Source of the DNA: Pseudomonadota bacterium
GTDB taxonomy: Bacteria; Myxococcota_A; Polyangia; Polyangiales; Polyangiaceae
Assembly (NCBI GenBank): GCA_023423895.1
Contig: JAFAER010000023.1
Location: forward strand, 30,915 to 94,914
Length of the DNA stretch: 64,000 nt
Direction of reading: 5' to 3'
Positions 51,293-59,965 of the stretch are shown one piece after another; within the stretch, counting starts at the first letter, position 1; each line of letters opens with the position of its first letter. The notes under the pieces were generated by a model that saw only the letters and a program-made list of their open reading frames with translations, had not been told where the DNA came from and did not search any database. The translations under genes were made by a program, and so were the position numbers.

Positions 51293-52217
51293 CGTCCGCC
51301 TCCTCTCTCGCCACCTTGTCGACCTCTGCCCGAATCTCTTCGGCGATCCGCTTCGCAATCCGGATCGCCTGGACGTCCTGCGCGCCACGGCGTGGGCGCG
51401 AGAGGTCGACGTGGACCTCACCGATGATCCGCCCCGGACGTGCGCCGACGAGAATGACGCGGTCGCCGAGGCGCACCGCCTCGTCGATCGCATGGGTCAC
51501 GAACACCATGGTCGTGCGTGACGCGCGGACGATGCGCTCTACCTCTCCCTGGAGCAGCTCCCGCATCTGACCGTCGAGCGCCGCGAACGGCTCGTCGAAG
51601 AGGATCATCCGCGGACGCGTCGCGAGGGCTCGAGCGATCGCCCCTCGCTGGCGCATGCCGCCCGAGAGCTCATGGGGGAACGCGCTGCGGAACCGGGACA
51701 GGTGCACGAGCCGAAGCAGCTCCTCGACGCGCGCCGCGCGCTCGGCCTTCGGCACGCCGGCGATCTCCAGAGGGAACGCGACGTTCTTCTCGAGCGTCAG
51801 CCACGGAAACAGCGCCGCGTCCTGGAAGACGACGGCTCGGTCGGGGCTCGGTCCCTCCACGGGCTCTCCGTCGAAGAGCACGCGACCGCGCGTCGGCTTC
51901 ACGAGCCCGGCGAGCAGGTTCAGTATCGTGGATTTTCCGCCGCCCGACGGGCCGACGAGACAGAGCGCTTCGCCTGGCGCCACCTGCAACGTCACGTCGG
52001 CGAGGACGGGCGTGCCGCTGTCGTATTGCAGGCTCACGCCCTCGAGAGCGGCGCTCGCCAGCCTCGAGGCCCCGGTCGGTCGACGTTCCTTCGTCGAGGC
52101 GACATGGGCCTCCCCTGCGGCCGCTGCGTCCGCACCCTCGGTCGCCGGCTGCGACGCCGCCGAGGGCGAAGGCGGCGTCAGGGCCGCCGCGCCGAGCCAC
52201 TTCGTCGTCGCGAACAC
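51225..52217 (-). CDS. ABC transporter ATPase, sulfonate/taurine type
   Basis: 330 residues from GTG 52217, the only in-frame start after an upstream stop. The N-terminal 58 residues are low-complexity Ala/Pro/Ser. Walker A is GPSGGGKST, the Q-loop is VVFQDAALFPWLTLEKNV, the signature is LSGGMRQRGAIARAL, Walker B is MILFDEPFAALD, and THAIDEAVRLGDRVILVG holds the switch histidine. This matches SsuB/TauB/NrtD-type importers. The binding protein may be the Tat-exported one at 56070, on the other strand. No Shine-Dalgarno precedes the start. Confidence 0.92.
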   Translation of the reverse strand: MFATTKWLGAAALTPPSPSAASQPATEGADAAAAGEAHVASTKERRPTGASRLASAALEGVSLQYDSGTPVLADVTLQVAPGEALCLVGPSGGGKSTILNLLAGLVKPTRGRVLFDGEPVEGPSPDRAVVFQDAALFPWLTLEKNVAFPLEIAGVPKAERAARVEELLRLVHLSRFRSAFPHELSGGMRQRGAIARALATRPRMILFDEPFAALDGQMRELLQGEVERIVRASRTTMVFVTHAIDEAVRLGDRVILVGARPGRIIGEVHVDLSRPRRGAQDVQAIRIAKRIAEEIRAEVDKVAREEADGAWGSSGGADGGDPRRHLGRGI

Positions 52218-52222
52218 GCGTT

Positions 52223-52238
52223 CAACATAATAGACGCG
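52223..52238 (-). promoter_or_regulatory. Candidate promoter/operator of the ABC-cobA operon
   Basis: The minus strand reads CGCGTCTATTATGTTG, containing TATTAT 9 nt before GTG 52217. It matches 12 of 16 positions of the element at 52938-52953 (CGTGTCTACTATAATG). It may be a shared regulator site overlapping the -10. Confidence 0.45.
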
Positions 52239-52256
52239 CGTTCATCAGACAAGGGC

Positions 52257-52934
52257 TCAGCGCTCGTAGAGGATCACGTTGTGATAGCGGGCCTCCGAGG
52301 AGCCGGGATTCTCGTATGCGTGTGCCCGGTCCGCAGGGAACGAGACCGTGTCGCCCGCCATGAGATCGAGCTGCTCGCCGTCGACGTGCAGCCGGAGGGA
52401 ACCGGAGAGGACGACGAGGAACTCGTGTGTACCTGCCGCGTGGGGCTCGGCGGCGTGCGTCGCGCGGGCCGCGAGACGCAGCTCGTAGATCTCCACGAGC
52501 GCCGAGGCGCCCGCAGGCGTGAGCGGACGGCTCTCGAGCTTGCCGTCCACGGAGCGCAGCACCTGGGCGTCGGCCCGTCGAAGCACGCTGATCCCCGTCT
52601 TCGGCTGGCCGAGCAGGTCTGCGAAGGGGATCCCGAGACCGACCGCGATCTTCCAGAGGAGACCGACAGTGGGGTTGGTCTTGCACGTCTCCACCTGGGA
52701 GAGGGCTGCGCGGCTCACCCCAGAAGCCTTGGCGAGATCGTCGAGCGACATCCCTCGCAGCTTCCTCTTGTGCCGCAGGTTCTCCGCCACCCGACGCGCG
52801 AGCTCGGCGGCCCCGACGTCGTCTCCAAGTGACTCCATCGGGCGCTCGGCGGCCGATGCGCCGCCCTTCGCCGATGTCTCCTCGCCTGCCGACCGCCCCT
52901 GTCCAACATTGCGCTTGCGTGCCGCCACCGTCAT
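52257..52934 (-). CDS. XRE-family regulator with cupin domain
   Basis: 225 residues from ATG 52934 (ATG 52940 possible). A basic/Ser-rich N-terminal 40 residues is followed by the helix-turn-helix at about 50-105 (RRVAENLRHKRKLRGMSLDD, LAKASGVSRAALSQVETCKT, NPTVGLLWKIAVGLGI) and a C-terminal cupin (HAAGTHEFLVVLSG, LDLMAGDTVSFPADRAHAYENP). The same architecture occurs in E. coli SutR/YdcN, a regulator of sulfur use. It lies between the transporter and the cysC operon, so it probably regulates both. The ligand is unknown. Much longer upstream reading is antisense to cysC and rejected. Confidence 0.88.
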   Translation of the reverse strand: MTVAARKRNVGQGRSAGEETSAKGGASAAERPMESLGDDVGAAELARRVAENLRHKRKLRGMSLDDLAKASGVSRAALSQVETCKTNPTVGLLWKIAVGLGIPFADLLGQPKTGISVLRRADAQVLRSVDGKLESRPLTPAGASALVEIYELRLAARATHAAEPHAAGTHEFLVVLSGSLRLHVDGEQLDLMAGDTVSFPADRAHAYENPGSSEARYHNVILYER

Positions 52935-52937
52935 CTC

Positions 52938-52953
52938 CATTATAGTAGACACG
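52938..52953. promoter_or_regulatory. Overlapping divergent promoters of the XRE regulator and cysC
   Basis: TATAAT on the minus strand (52944-52939) lies 4 nt before ATG 52934. TATAGT on the plus strand (52941-52946) lies 6 nt before GTG 52953. The start codons are under 20 bp apart, so both transcripts must be leaderless or nearly so. A 20-bp imperfect palindrome centred on CACGTG (52944-52963) covers the region. Confidence 0.5.
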
Positions 52954-53591
52954 TGCCTGCTATGACGAAATCCTCTATCAAAACCAACGTACCACGCCGC
53001 GATCGTGCGCTCCACGAGAGAGGCGCCGTCGTCTGGTTCACCGGCCTGTCTGGAGCGGGAAAGACGACGATCGCGACGGCGCTCGCGCCTGAGCTCGTCG
53101 CGCTCGGCCGTCGCGTGGAGGTGCTCGACGGCGACATCGTCCGGACGCACCTGTCCAGGGGACTCGGCTTCTCGCGTGAGGACCGAGACACGAACGTGGC
53201 GCGGATCGCGTTCGTCGCGCATCTGCTCGCACGCAACGGTGTCATCGTCCTCGTCGCTGCCGTGTCGCCGTACCGCAAGGCGCGCGAGGAAGCGCGCGCG
53301 GTGATCGCCGACTTCGTCGAGGTCCACGTGGCGCCGCCGCTGGACGAATGCGTCGCGCGCGACACGAAGGGTCTCTACAAGAAGGCCCTTGCAGGAGACA
53401 TCCAGCAGTTCACCGGCGTCAGCGATCCGTACGAGCCCCCGGCGGCTCCCGAGCTGACGCTCGATACGAGCGCCATCGACGTGGCGACGGCGGTGGCGCG
53501 CGTGAAGGCGCGTCTCGTGGAGCTCGGATACGTCGACGAAGCCAACGCGTCCGGCGACACGCGCACGGAAGCGGTCACATCCGGCGCCTGA
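52953..53591 (+). CDS. cysC: Adenylylsulfate (APS) kinase
   Basis: 212 residues from GTG 52953 (ATG 52962 also possible). The P-loop GLSGAGKTT is followed by VEVLDGDIVRTHLSRGLGFS, REDRDTNVARIAFVAHLLARNG, VSPYRKAREEAR and CVARDTKGLYKKALAGDIQQFTG, the complete APS kinase signature set. It phosphorylates APS to PAPS. A C-terminal tail of about 25 residues is extra. It is first gene of the operon cysC - sulfite reductase - cysH - binding protein. ATP sulfurylase is not in the window. Confidence 0.94.
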   Translation: MPAMTKSSIKTNVPRRDRALHERGAVVWFTGLSGAGKTTIATALAPELVALGRRVEVLDGDIVRTHLSRGLGFSREDRDTNVARIAFVAHLLARNGVIVLVAAVSPYRKAREEARAVIADFVEVHVAPPLDECVARDTKGLYKKALAGDIQQFTGVSDPYEPPAAPELTLDTSAIDVATAVARVKARLVELGYVDEANASGDTRTEAVTSGA

Positions 53592-53620
53592 CCCCGCGCC
53601 GACGACGAACGGAACACGAC

Positions 53621-55372
53621 ATGAGCACGAGCACGAGCACGAGCACCCTTCCACGCTTCTCCGACCCACGCGACATCGACGAGTTCGTCGCCACGCTCGA
53701 GGCCTTCGAGCGCGGCGAGATCGGTCCCGATCAGTTCCGCGCGTTTCGCCTCGTCCGCGGCATCTACGGCCAGCGGCAGGAAGGGACGCAGATGGTACGG
53801 GTGAAGATCCCGTTCGGGCGCCTCGACGAAGCTGGCCTCGTCGCCCTTGCCGACGTCGCCGACCGATGGTCACGCGGCTTCGGTCACGTCACGACGCGCC
53901 AGAACGTCCAGTTCCACTTCGTGGACCTGAAGGCCGTAGAGGCCGTCATGCAACGGCTCGACGAGGCCGGGCTGACGACCCGCGAGGCGTGTGGGAACTC
54001 CGTCCGCGCCGTCACGGCGTGTGAGCTCGCTGAGGTGTGCGCCTCGGCGCCGTTCGACGTGTCGCCGTACGCGGAGGCGATCACCCGGCACTTCTTGCGC
54101 CATCCGCTCGCCGCGAGCTTGCCGCGCAAGTTCAAGATCGCCTTCAGCGGGTGCGCGAACGACTGCGCCAAGGCAGCGATCCACGACCTCGGATTGATCG
54201 CCGAGGTGCGCGACGGGGAGAAAGGCTTCCGCGTGGTCGCAGCAGGCGGCCTCTCGTCTTCGCCGCGCAATGCGCTCGTGATCCACGAATGGGTCCGGGC
54301 CTCCGAGCTCGGTCGCGTCGGCGAAGCCGTCGTCCGGCTCTTCCATCGTCTCGGCAACCGCGACAACCGGGCGCGAGCGCGCCTCAAGTACGTGTTGAAG
54401 AAGCTCGGCGACGAGGGCTTCAAGAAGACGTACGCCGAAATCAGCGAGGAGGTCGACGCGGAGGCAGCGTCCGAGCTCACGCTCCCCGTCCCGTACGCCG
54501 GCAAGCCGCGAGGCCCCATCCTCGCCGAGGACGGCAAGCGCACGCCCGAATACCTGTCCTGGCGCGCCACCTCCGTCGTCGCGCAGAAGGGGACCACCGG
54601 CGACGCGAGCTCGGAAGGTGCCGGTCATGTCGCCGTGTACGTGCGCCTTCTCCTCGGAGACATCTCGAGCCGACAGCTTCGCGAGCTCGGACGCATCGCG
54701 ACCGAGTTCGGAGACGGCACCGTCCGGCTGACCATCGACCAGAACATCCTCATCCCCTGGGTCGACAGGCGTTCGCTCCCGGCGCTCTTCGCGCGCCTCT
54801 CCGCCGAGGGCCTCGCACGCCTCGATCTCCACACGGCACGCGACGTCACGAGCTGCCAGGGCGCGGACACGTGCAACCTCGCGGTCACGTCGTCGCGGGC
54901 CGTCGCGAAGGCCATCACCGACAAGCTCGAGGCCGTGGGGCTCGGCGCTCACGGCGATGCCGCAAAGACACTCATCAAGGTGAGCGGTTGCCCGAACTCG
55001 TGCGGGCAACATCACATCGCGGACCTCGGCTTCCACGGTGGGGCCAAGACCGTCGGTCACGACACCGTCCCGGTCTACCAGCTTCACCTCGGCGGCGGTG
55101 TCGACGCACGCGGCGCACGCTTCGGCCGGCAGGTCGTCAAGATCGTCGCGCGGCGGGTGCCCGAGGCCGTCGTCGGCCTCCTGAAGCTGTACGACGCCGA
55201 GCACGCTCCGGGCGAGACTCCGGCCGCGTTCTTCGAGCGCGTCGACGGCAAACGCGTCGTCGCCGCCCTCGGCGAGATCGTGACGGCGCCGCCGCAGGCC
55301 GACGAGATCACCGACGTCGGCGAGACGAACGGCTTCCTCGTGCAGACCGGCGCCGGGGAGTGCGCTGCGTGA
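53621..55372 (+). CDS. Siroheme sulfite/nitrite reductase
   Basis: 583 residues. The repeat of sulfite-reductase halves is visible. The siroheme-[4Fe-4S] cysteines are in TSCQGADTCNLA and VSGCPNSCGQHHIAD. In the first half, SGCANDCAKAAIHDLG is a related C-x3-C. HVTTRQNVQFHFV and RLTIDQNILIPWV are substrate-side conserved blocks. It is a single-polypeptide, ferredoxin-type enzyme. Sulfite is favoured over nitrite because it lies between cysC and cysH. The start is ATG 53621, with a Ser/Thr repeat (STSTSTST) at the N-terminus. The stop overlaps cysH by GTGA. Confidence 0.93.
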   Translation: MSTSTSTSTLPRFSDPRDIDEFVATLEAFERGEIGPDQFRAFRLVRGIYGQRQEGTQMVRVKIPFGRLDEAGLVALADVADRWSRGFGHVTTRQNVQFHFVDLKAVEAVMQRLDEAGLTTREACGNSVRAVTACELAEVCASAPFDVSPYAEAITRHFLRHPLAASLPRKFKIAFSGCANDCAKAAIHDLGLIAEVRDGEKGFRVVAAGGLSSSPRNALVIHEWVRASELGRVGEAVVRLFHRLGNRDNRARARLKYVLKKLGDEGFKKTYAEISEEVDAEAASELTLPVPYAGKPRGPILAEDGKRTPEYLSWRATSVVAQKGTTGDASSEGAGHVAVYVRLLLGDISSRQLRELGRIATEFGDGTVRLTIDQNILIPWVDRRSLPALFARLSAEGLARLDLHTARDVTSCQGADTCNLAVTSSRAVAKAITDKLEAVGLGAHGDAAKTLIKVSGCPNSCGQHHIADLGFHGGAKTVGHDTVPVYQLHLGGGVDARGARFGRQVVKIVARRVPEAVVGLLKLYDAEHAPGETPAAFFERVDGKRVVAALGEIVTAPPQADEITDVGETNGFLVQTGAGECAA

Positions 55373-56073
55373 ACGAGCTCGACCTCGCGTTCGCGAACGA
55401 GCGGCTCGAGCTCGCGACGCCGCGGGAGCGCCTTGCATACGCCGTCGAGACGTTCGGCGAGGAGCTCCTCTTCACGTCCTCCTTCGGAGCCCAGAGCGGC
55501 GTGCTCCTCCACCTCTGGAGCCAGGTCGCGCGGCACCTGCCTGTCGTCTTCATCGACACGGGCTTTCTCTTTCCCGAGACGCTCGCCTACCGCGACGCGC
55601 TCGCCGCACAGCTCGGGCTGGTCGTTCGGGTGCTCACGCCGGACGTTGCGAATGACGCCTTCGTTGCGCGTTACGGGAGCGACATCCAGAAGAGAGATCC
55701 CGACTTCTGCTGCGGTCTGAACAAGGTCGCGCCGCTCGCGCCGCTGCGCGAGAAGGCGCGCGCGTGGGTGTCGGGGCTACGGCGCGATCAGAGCAACTCG
55801 CGCGATCGGGTCGCGATCCTCGAGCGTGAAGGACACCTGGTCCGCGTGCATCCGCTCGCGACACTGACGAAGGCCGACGTGGCGGACTACTTGAGGGCGC
55901 ACGGCATCCCGGAGCATCCCCTCGTCCGACGACGATACCTGTCGATCGGCTGCGCACCGTGCACGCGCGCGGTCGCCGAGGGTGAGGACGAACGCGCTGG
56001 GCGATGGGCGTGGTCGCCCAAGACGGAATGCGGGCTGCACGCGGGGCGCACCGCTTCGGGGCGAGGCGGATGA
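55369..56073 (+). CDS. cysH: Adenylylsulfate (APS) reductase, CysH family
   Basis: 234 residues from GTG 55369, overlapping the reductase stop. LFTSSFGAQSGVLLHLW is the PP-loop, FIDTGFLFPETLAYRD follows, and WVSGLRRDQSNSRD is the substrate segment. Four iron-sulfur cysteines are present as CC (DFCCGLNKV) and C-x2-C (GCAPC), which marks APS rather than PAPS reductases. KTECGLHAG supplies the C-terminal catalytic cysteine. It reduces APS to sulfite with thioredoxin, feeding the adjacent sulfite reductase. It overlaps the binding-protein gene by ATGA. Confidence 0.95.
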   Translation: MNELDLAFANERLELATPRERLAYAVETFGEELLFTSSFGAQSGVLLHLWSQVARHLPVVFIDTGFLFPETLAYRDALAAQLGLVVRVLTPDVANDAFVARYGSDIQKRDPDFCCGLNKVAPLAPLREKARAWVSGLRRDQSNSRDRVAILEREGHLVRVHPLATLTKADVADYLRAHGIPEHPLVRRRYLSIGCAPCTRAVAEGEDERAGRWAWSPKTECGLHAGRTASGRGG

Positions 56074-57068
56074 AGCGATTCGGCCGACGGGCGCTGCTCG
56101 GTGGCATCGTGGGCGCCGTCGGGGCCGTCGCCGCGGGTACGGCGATCGCGCGCAGCGCATCGGCCGGCGGCAAGCAGACGCTGCGCATCGGTGTGATGGC
56201 GAACCTCACGCACGCGCCGTTGATCGCCGGCCTCGGCTCCGGCCGGCTCGCGCGCGCGCTCGCCCCGGTCATCGTCGAAACCCGAGTCTTCCGCGCGGGC
56301 CCACGGGTGACCGAAGCGCTCATCGGAGGCGCGATCGAGGTGGGGACGGCAGGTCCGGCCGCGGTCGTCGTCCATCACGCGCGCCACTCGAAGAACGGCG
56401 CCGGAGGCCTACGCATCCTGACGGGGTGTTGCTCCGGCGGCGCGTCCCTCGTCGTCGGGCGCACGAGCGGCATCGAGCACCCTTCGGATCTCCGCGGAAA
56501 GCGAGTCGCCGTCACGCAGATCGGGACGACGCAAGACATCGCCCTCCGCGTGTTCCTCCGCGATGCGGGCCTCCGTGACACCGCTTCGGGCGGTGACGTC
56601 ACCATGCTCGCGATCTCCGGAGCGACGATCCTCGACCAGATGAGGCGCGGCGAGCTGCACGGCGCGTGGCTCCCGGAGCCGTGGGCCACGCGAATCGTCA
56701 CGGAGCTCCGGGCAGTGCGGCTCGTCGACGAGCGCGACCTCTGGCCAGAGCGACGCTTCTCCACGGCAGTCCTCGCGAGCCGCGCCGAGGACGCCTCGAG
56801 CCCGCTCCTCGGCGCCGTGACGCACGCGCTCGAGGAAGAGGTCTCCCGCGCGATAGCCGATCCACTGCGTACGCTCGCCGAGGCACACGCCGAGCTGAAG
56901 AAGCACCTCGGAAACCCAGGGTCGCTCGCGCTGTTCGAGAAGGCCGTCGAGCTCGTCGACTTCACGTCGGATCCCATTCGCACGTCGGTCGAGCGCTTCG
57001 GCGACGCCGCGGCGTCGTTCGGCCTCTGTCCGGCCAACCCGGCGCAGGGTCTCTTCTCGCCCGCCTGA
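56070..57068 (+). CDS. Tat-exported ABC substrate-binding protein (sulfonate/nitrate type)
   Basis: 332 residues. The start KRFGRRALLGGIVGAVGAVAAG is a twin-arginine-like signal. The fold is that of SsuA/TauA/NrtA-type proteins: LRIGVMANLTHAPLIAG, VTEALIGGAIEVGTAGPAAVV, DLRGKRVAVTQIGTTQD, DQMRRGELHGAWLPEPWATR. It is the last gene of the cysC-reductase-cysH operon and probably serves the ABC importer encoded on the other strand (50540-52217). Sulfonate is the likely ligand class by context only. Odd: the binding protein is in the assimilation operon, not with its permease. Confidence 0.85.
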   Translation: MKRFGRRALLGGIVGAVGAVAAGTAIARSASAGGKQTLRIGVMANLTHAPLIAGLGSGRLARALAPVIVETRVFRAGPRVTEALIGGAIEVGTAGPAAVVVHHARHSKNGAGGLRILTGCCSGGASLVVGRTSGIEHPSDLRGKRVAVTQIGTTQDIALRVFLRDAGLRDTASGGDVTMLAISGATILDQMRRGELHGAWLPEPWATRIVTELRAVRLVDERDLWPERRFSTAVLASRAEDASSPLLGAVTHALEEEVSRAIADPLRTLAEAHAELKKHLGNPGSLALFEKAVELVDFTSDPIRTSVERFGDAAASFGLCPANPAQGLFSPA

Positions 57069-57196
57069 GCACGCTCCGAGCCAAGACGTCCGATCGGAGG
57101 TGGATCGGGCCCGCCTCTGGATCGAGATTGGTTCGGGGAGCAGACCACGGCACCGAGATCTCGCTAGCGGCATTGGGCGATGCTCGCGCGACGCGC

Positions 57197-57202
57197 TACG
57201 CT
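57197..57202 (+). promoter_or_regulatory. -10-like hexamer for the kinase at 57209
   Basis: TACGCT, in the context CGCTACGCT, ends 6 nt before GTG 57209. Confidence 0.4.
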
Positions 57203-57208
57203 CGACGG

Positions 57209-58546
57209 GTGGCGCGAGTAGCGACGAGAGACGCGCTCCGACCGGGCACCATCCTCTCCGGCAGGCTCCGTGTAGAGCGGATCGTCGGGCAGGGCTCGAT
57301 GGGCATCGTCCTCGAAGCCACCGATCTACCGCTCCAACGTCGGGTCGCCGTGAAGGTGATGGCTCCCGAACGAGCGAACAGCGACGAGGCGCGCAAGCGC
57401 TTCCTCCGTGAGGCGCGCGCTGCGGTCCGTCTGTCGAGCGAGCACGTCACGCGCCTCATCGACGTCGGCGAGCTCGACGACGGAACGCCGTTCCTCGTCA
57501 TGGAGTATCTCGTCGGCGCGACGCTCGAGCAGCTGCTCCTTCGCGAGGGACCACCGGCCATCGACGTCGCCGTCGACTGGGTGCTCCAGGCGCTCGACGG
57601 CGTCGCAGAGGCGCATCGCGCGGGTCTCGTGCATCGCGATCTGAAGCCGGAGAACCTGTTTCTCTGCGAGCGACCGGGACGCCCGCCGATCGTGAAGGTG
57701 CTCGACTTCGGAACGGTGAAAGACCTCGTAACGAAGAGCACGAAGCTCACACGGACCGGCTCGACGATGGGCTCTCCCGCGTACATGCCGCCCGAGCAGG
57801 TGCGGGCCGACGAAATCGATCAGCGCGCGGACGTCTGGGCGATGGGCGTCACGCTGTACGAGCTCATCTCGGGGCATCTGCCCTTCGGCGGAGCCTCCGT
57901 GATGCAGACGCTCGCGGCGGTCCTCCGCGACGAGCCCGTGCCCCTGCGCATGCGCCGTCCCGCGGTTCCGACCGAGCTCGAGGCCGTCGTCATGTGCGCG
58001 CTCTCGAAGAACCCTGCCGGCCGATACGCGAGCGCCAACGAGCTGCTCGGCGCGCTCGCCACCGTCCGCGCGAGGATGCCTCGCACCACGACCGTGACGA
58101 AGACGCTCCACATGGGGCAGAACCTCCGGTTCTCCCGGCCCGACGCGTTCGCCGACACGACGGACATGAACCGGCTGTCGGACATCGATGCGAGCCGCAT
58201 CCGTTCACGGGTCGTCGCCGACGATCGACAAGCCGCCGCGACGATCGTCCTTCGCCCGCAGCGCTCGCACGTCGCGCTCTTCCTCGCGGCCCTGGGCGCG
58301 GCGATCGTGCTCGGCGGCCTCGCCGGGTTCATCGCGACGCGCGCGCCCCCTCACGCGCCGACCCCGCCGTCACCGTCGGCCTCGACCTCGGCCTCTTCCT
58401 CGTCCGTGGCCGCAGCGCCACCAGCGAGCACGACGTCCGCGCCCGAGCCCGCGGCGTCGGCGCCGGCCGTTCCATCGGCGTCGTCGGCGCATGCTCCGGC
58501 GACCGCCGCACCGAAGGCGCGGACGCCACGCCGCCGAACACGCTGA
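57209..58546 (+). CDS. Hanks-type Ser/Thr protein kinase with C-terminal membrane helix
   Basis: 445 residues from GTG 57209; a longer open frame starts inside the previous gene and is rejected. The kinase domain is at about 12-275: glycine loop VGQGSMGIV, catalytic lysine in VAVKVM, VHRDLKPENLF, LDFGTVKD and SPAYMPPEQVRAD. The DFG is followed by T rather than L. A cytoplasmic linker, then a membrane helix (VALFLAALGAAIVLGGLAGF, about 350-370), and an Ala/Ser/Pro-rich outside tail ending in RRRTR follow. It is typical of myxobacterial envelope kinases. The substrate is unknown. It ends 3 bp before convergent trmFO. Confidence 0.93.
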   Translation: MARVATRDALRPGTILSGRLRVERIVGQGSMGIVLEATDLPLQRRVAVKVMAPERANSDEARKRFLREARAAVRLSSEHVTRLIDVGELDDGTPFLVMEYLVGATLEQLLLREGPPAIDVAVDWVLQALDGVAEAHRAGLVHRDLKPENLFLCERPGRPPIVKVLDFGTVKDLVTKSTKLTRTGSTMGSPAYMPPEQVRADEIDQRADVWAMGVTLYELISGHLPFGGASVMQTLAAVLRDEPVPLRMRRPAVPTELEAVVMCALSKNPAGRYASANELLGALATVRARMPRTTTVTKTLHMGQNLRFSRPDAFADTTDMNRLSDIDASRIRSRVVADDRQAAATIVLRPQRSHVALFLAALGAAIVLGGLAGFIATRAPPHAPTPPSPSASTSASSSSVAAAPPASTTSAPEPAASAPAVPSASSAHAPATAAPKARTPRRRTR

Positions 58547-58549
58547 AGA

Positions 58550-59965
58550 TCAGGCGCTCGCGAACGACGGCACGACGGCCCTCGCCGCAATGCGCGCGAG
58601 CGGTGCCTCACCGAGCCACGCGTCGAGATCCACGAGCGCACGCTCGGCCATCGCCTGGTAGCGCTCGCGCTTGCGGAGCTTCGTGTCGGCGGGCGGCGGG
58701 ATGCATGCCCACGTGATGTTCGAAGGCTGGAACCGCTCGTTCTCGCGCATCAAGTGCGTGCGGATGCCGCCGAGCGCCGTCGTCTCCGGCGGGGGCGTCA
58801 CGCGCTCGCCTCGAAGAGACTGCGCGAGCATGATCGCGCAGAGGAGCCCCCCCGCGCAGCTCTCGACATAACCCTCGACGCCGGTGACCTGGCCCGCCAG
58901 GAACACGTTCGGCATCGCGCGGAGCTGCATGCGTTCGTCGAGCATTCGGGGCGCGTCGACGAACGTGTTCCGGTGGACACTTCCGAAACGAAGGATCTCC
59001 ACCTCCTCGAGCCCCGGGATCATGCGGAAGACGCGGGACTGTTCGCCGTACGTCATGCGCGTCTGGAAGCCGACGAGGTTGTAGGCCGTCATGGCCTGGT
59101 CCTCGGGACGGAGCTGCACGACAGCGTATGGACGACGGCCGGTCCGTGGATCGGTGAGCCCGACCGGCTTCATCGGCCCGAACGACAGCGTTCGCTCGCC
59201 GCGTGCCGCCATCACTTCGATGGGCAGACAACCCTCGAAGTAGCGCACGTCCTCGAACGATCGCGGCTCGACCTTTTGCGCCTCCACGATGGCACGGACG
59301 AAAGCGAAGTACTCGTCCTTCTCGAACGGACAGTTGACGTACGCCTCGTCGCCCGCCGCTGTTGCGTCGCGTTCGCCGTTCGACTCCGTGGGATCGGCGT
59401 CTCCGCCGCCCTTCCCCCAGCGTGACTGCTTGAAGACCTTGCTCCAGTTGATGGAGTCGGCACTGATGATGGGCGCGATCGCGTCGTAGTACGCCAGGTG
59501 CGACGAGCCCACGACGCGCGCGATGTCGGCCGCCAGCGCATCACCCGTGAGCGGGCCAGTGGCGATGATCACGGGCCTGTCCGCCGACGCCTCGGGGATG
59601 CGCTCGACGATCTCGTGCCGGATCTGGATGCGCGGATGTTTCGAGATGCGCTCCGTGACCGTGGCCGCAAAGACGTCCCGGTCGACGGCGAGCGCTCCGC
59701 CCGCAGGCACCCGTGCGATGTGTGCGGCCTCCATGACGAGCGACCCCGCTCGCCGCAGCTCTTCCTTGAGAAGGCCAACCGCGTTCGCGAGCGCGGCGCC
59801 GCGCATCGAGTTCGAGCAAACGAGCTCACAGAGCTGGTCGCTGTTCTGCGCGGGTGTCCGAGCCTTCGGCTTCTGCTCGACGAGCTCCACGTCGATCCCG
59901 CGCTCCGCGAGTTGAAAAGCAGCCTCACAGCCGGCGAGGCCGGCACCTACCACAACGACCTTCAT
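58550..59965 (-). CDS. trmFO: Methylene-THF--tRNA-(uracil-5-)-methyltransferase TrmFO
   Basis: 471 residues. The FAD-binding start VVVVGAGLAGCEAAFQLAER is followed by QLCELVCSNSMRGAALANAVGLLKEE, PAGGALAVDRDVFAATVT, KVFKQSRWGKGG, YVNCPFEKDEY, FEGCLPIEVMAARGERTL and FGPMKPVGLTDPRTG, all diagnostic of TrmFO. It makes m5U54 in tRNA using methylene-THF and FADH2. The catalytic cysteine region is NVFLAGQVTGVEGYVESCAGG. The start is ATG 59965. It sits between two kinase genes, convergent with the first. Confidence 0.96.
   Translation of the reverse strand: MKVVVVGAGLAGCEAAFQLAERGIDVELVEQKPKARTPAQNSDQLCELVCSNSMRGAALANAVGLLKEELRRAGSLVMEAAHIARVPAGGALAVDRDVFAATVTERISKHPRIQIRHEIVERIPEASADRPVIIATGPLTGDALAADIARVVGSSHLAYYDAIAPIISADSINWSKVFKQSRWGKGGGDADPTESNGERDATAAGDEAYVNCPFEKDEYFAFVRAIVEAQKVEPRSFEDVRYFEGCLPIEVMAARGERTLSFGPMKPVGLTDPRTGRRPYAVVQLRPEDQAMTAYNLVGFQTRMTYGEQSRVFRMIPGLEEVEILRFGSVHRNTFVDAPRMLDERMQLRAMPNVFLAGQVTGVEGYVESCAGGLLCAIMLAQSLRGERVTPPPETTALGGIRTHLMRENERFQPSNITWACIPPPADTKLRKRERYQAMAERALVDLDAWLGEAPLARIAARAVVPSFASA

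Noticed and set aside
52257..53873. 538-residue version of the XRE regulator
   Set aside because: The added N-terminal part is antisense to cysC. The regulator needs only the portion from ATG 52934.
53870..55438. 522-residue minus-strand open frame
   Set aside because: Antisense to the sulfite reductase, which has all cluster cysteines.
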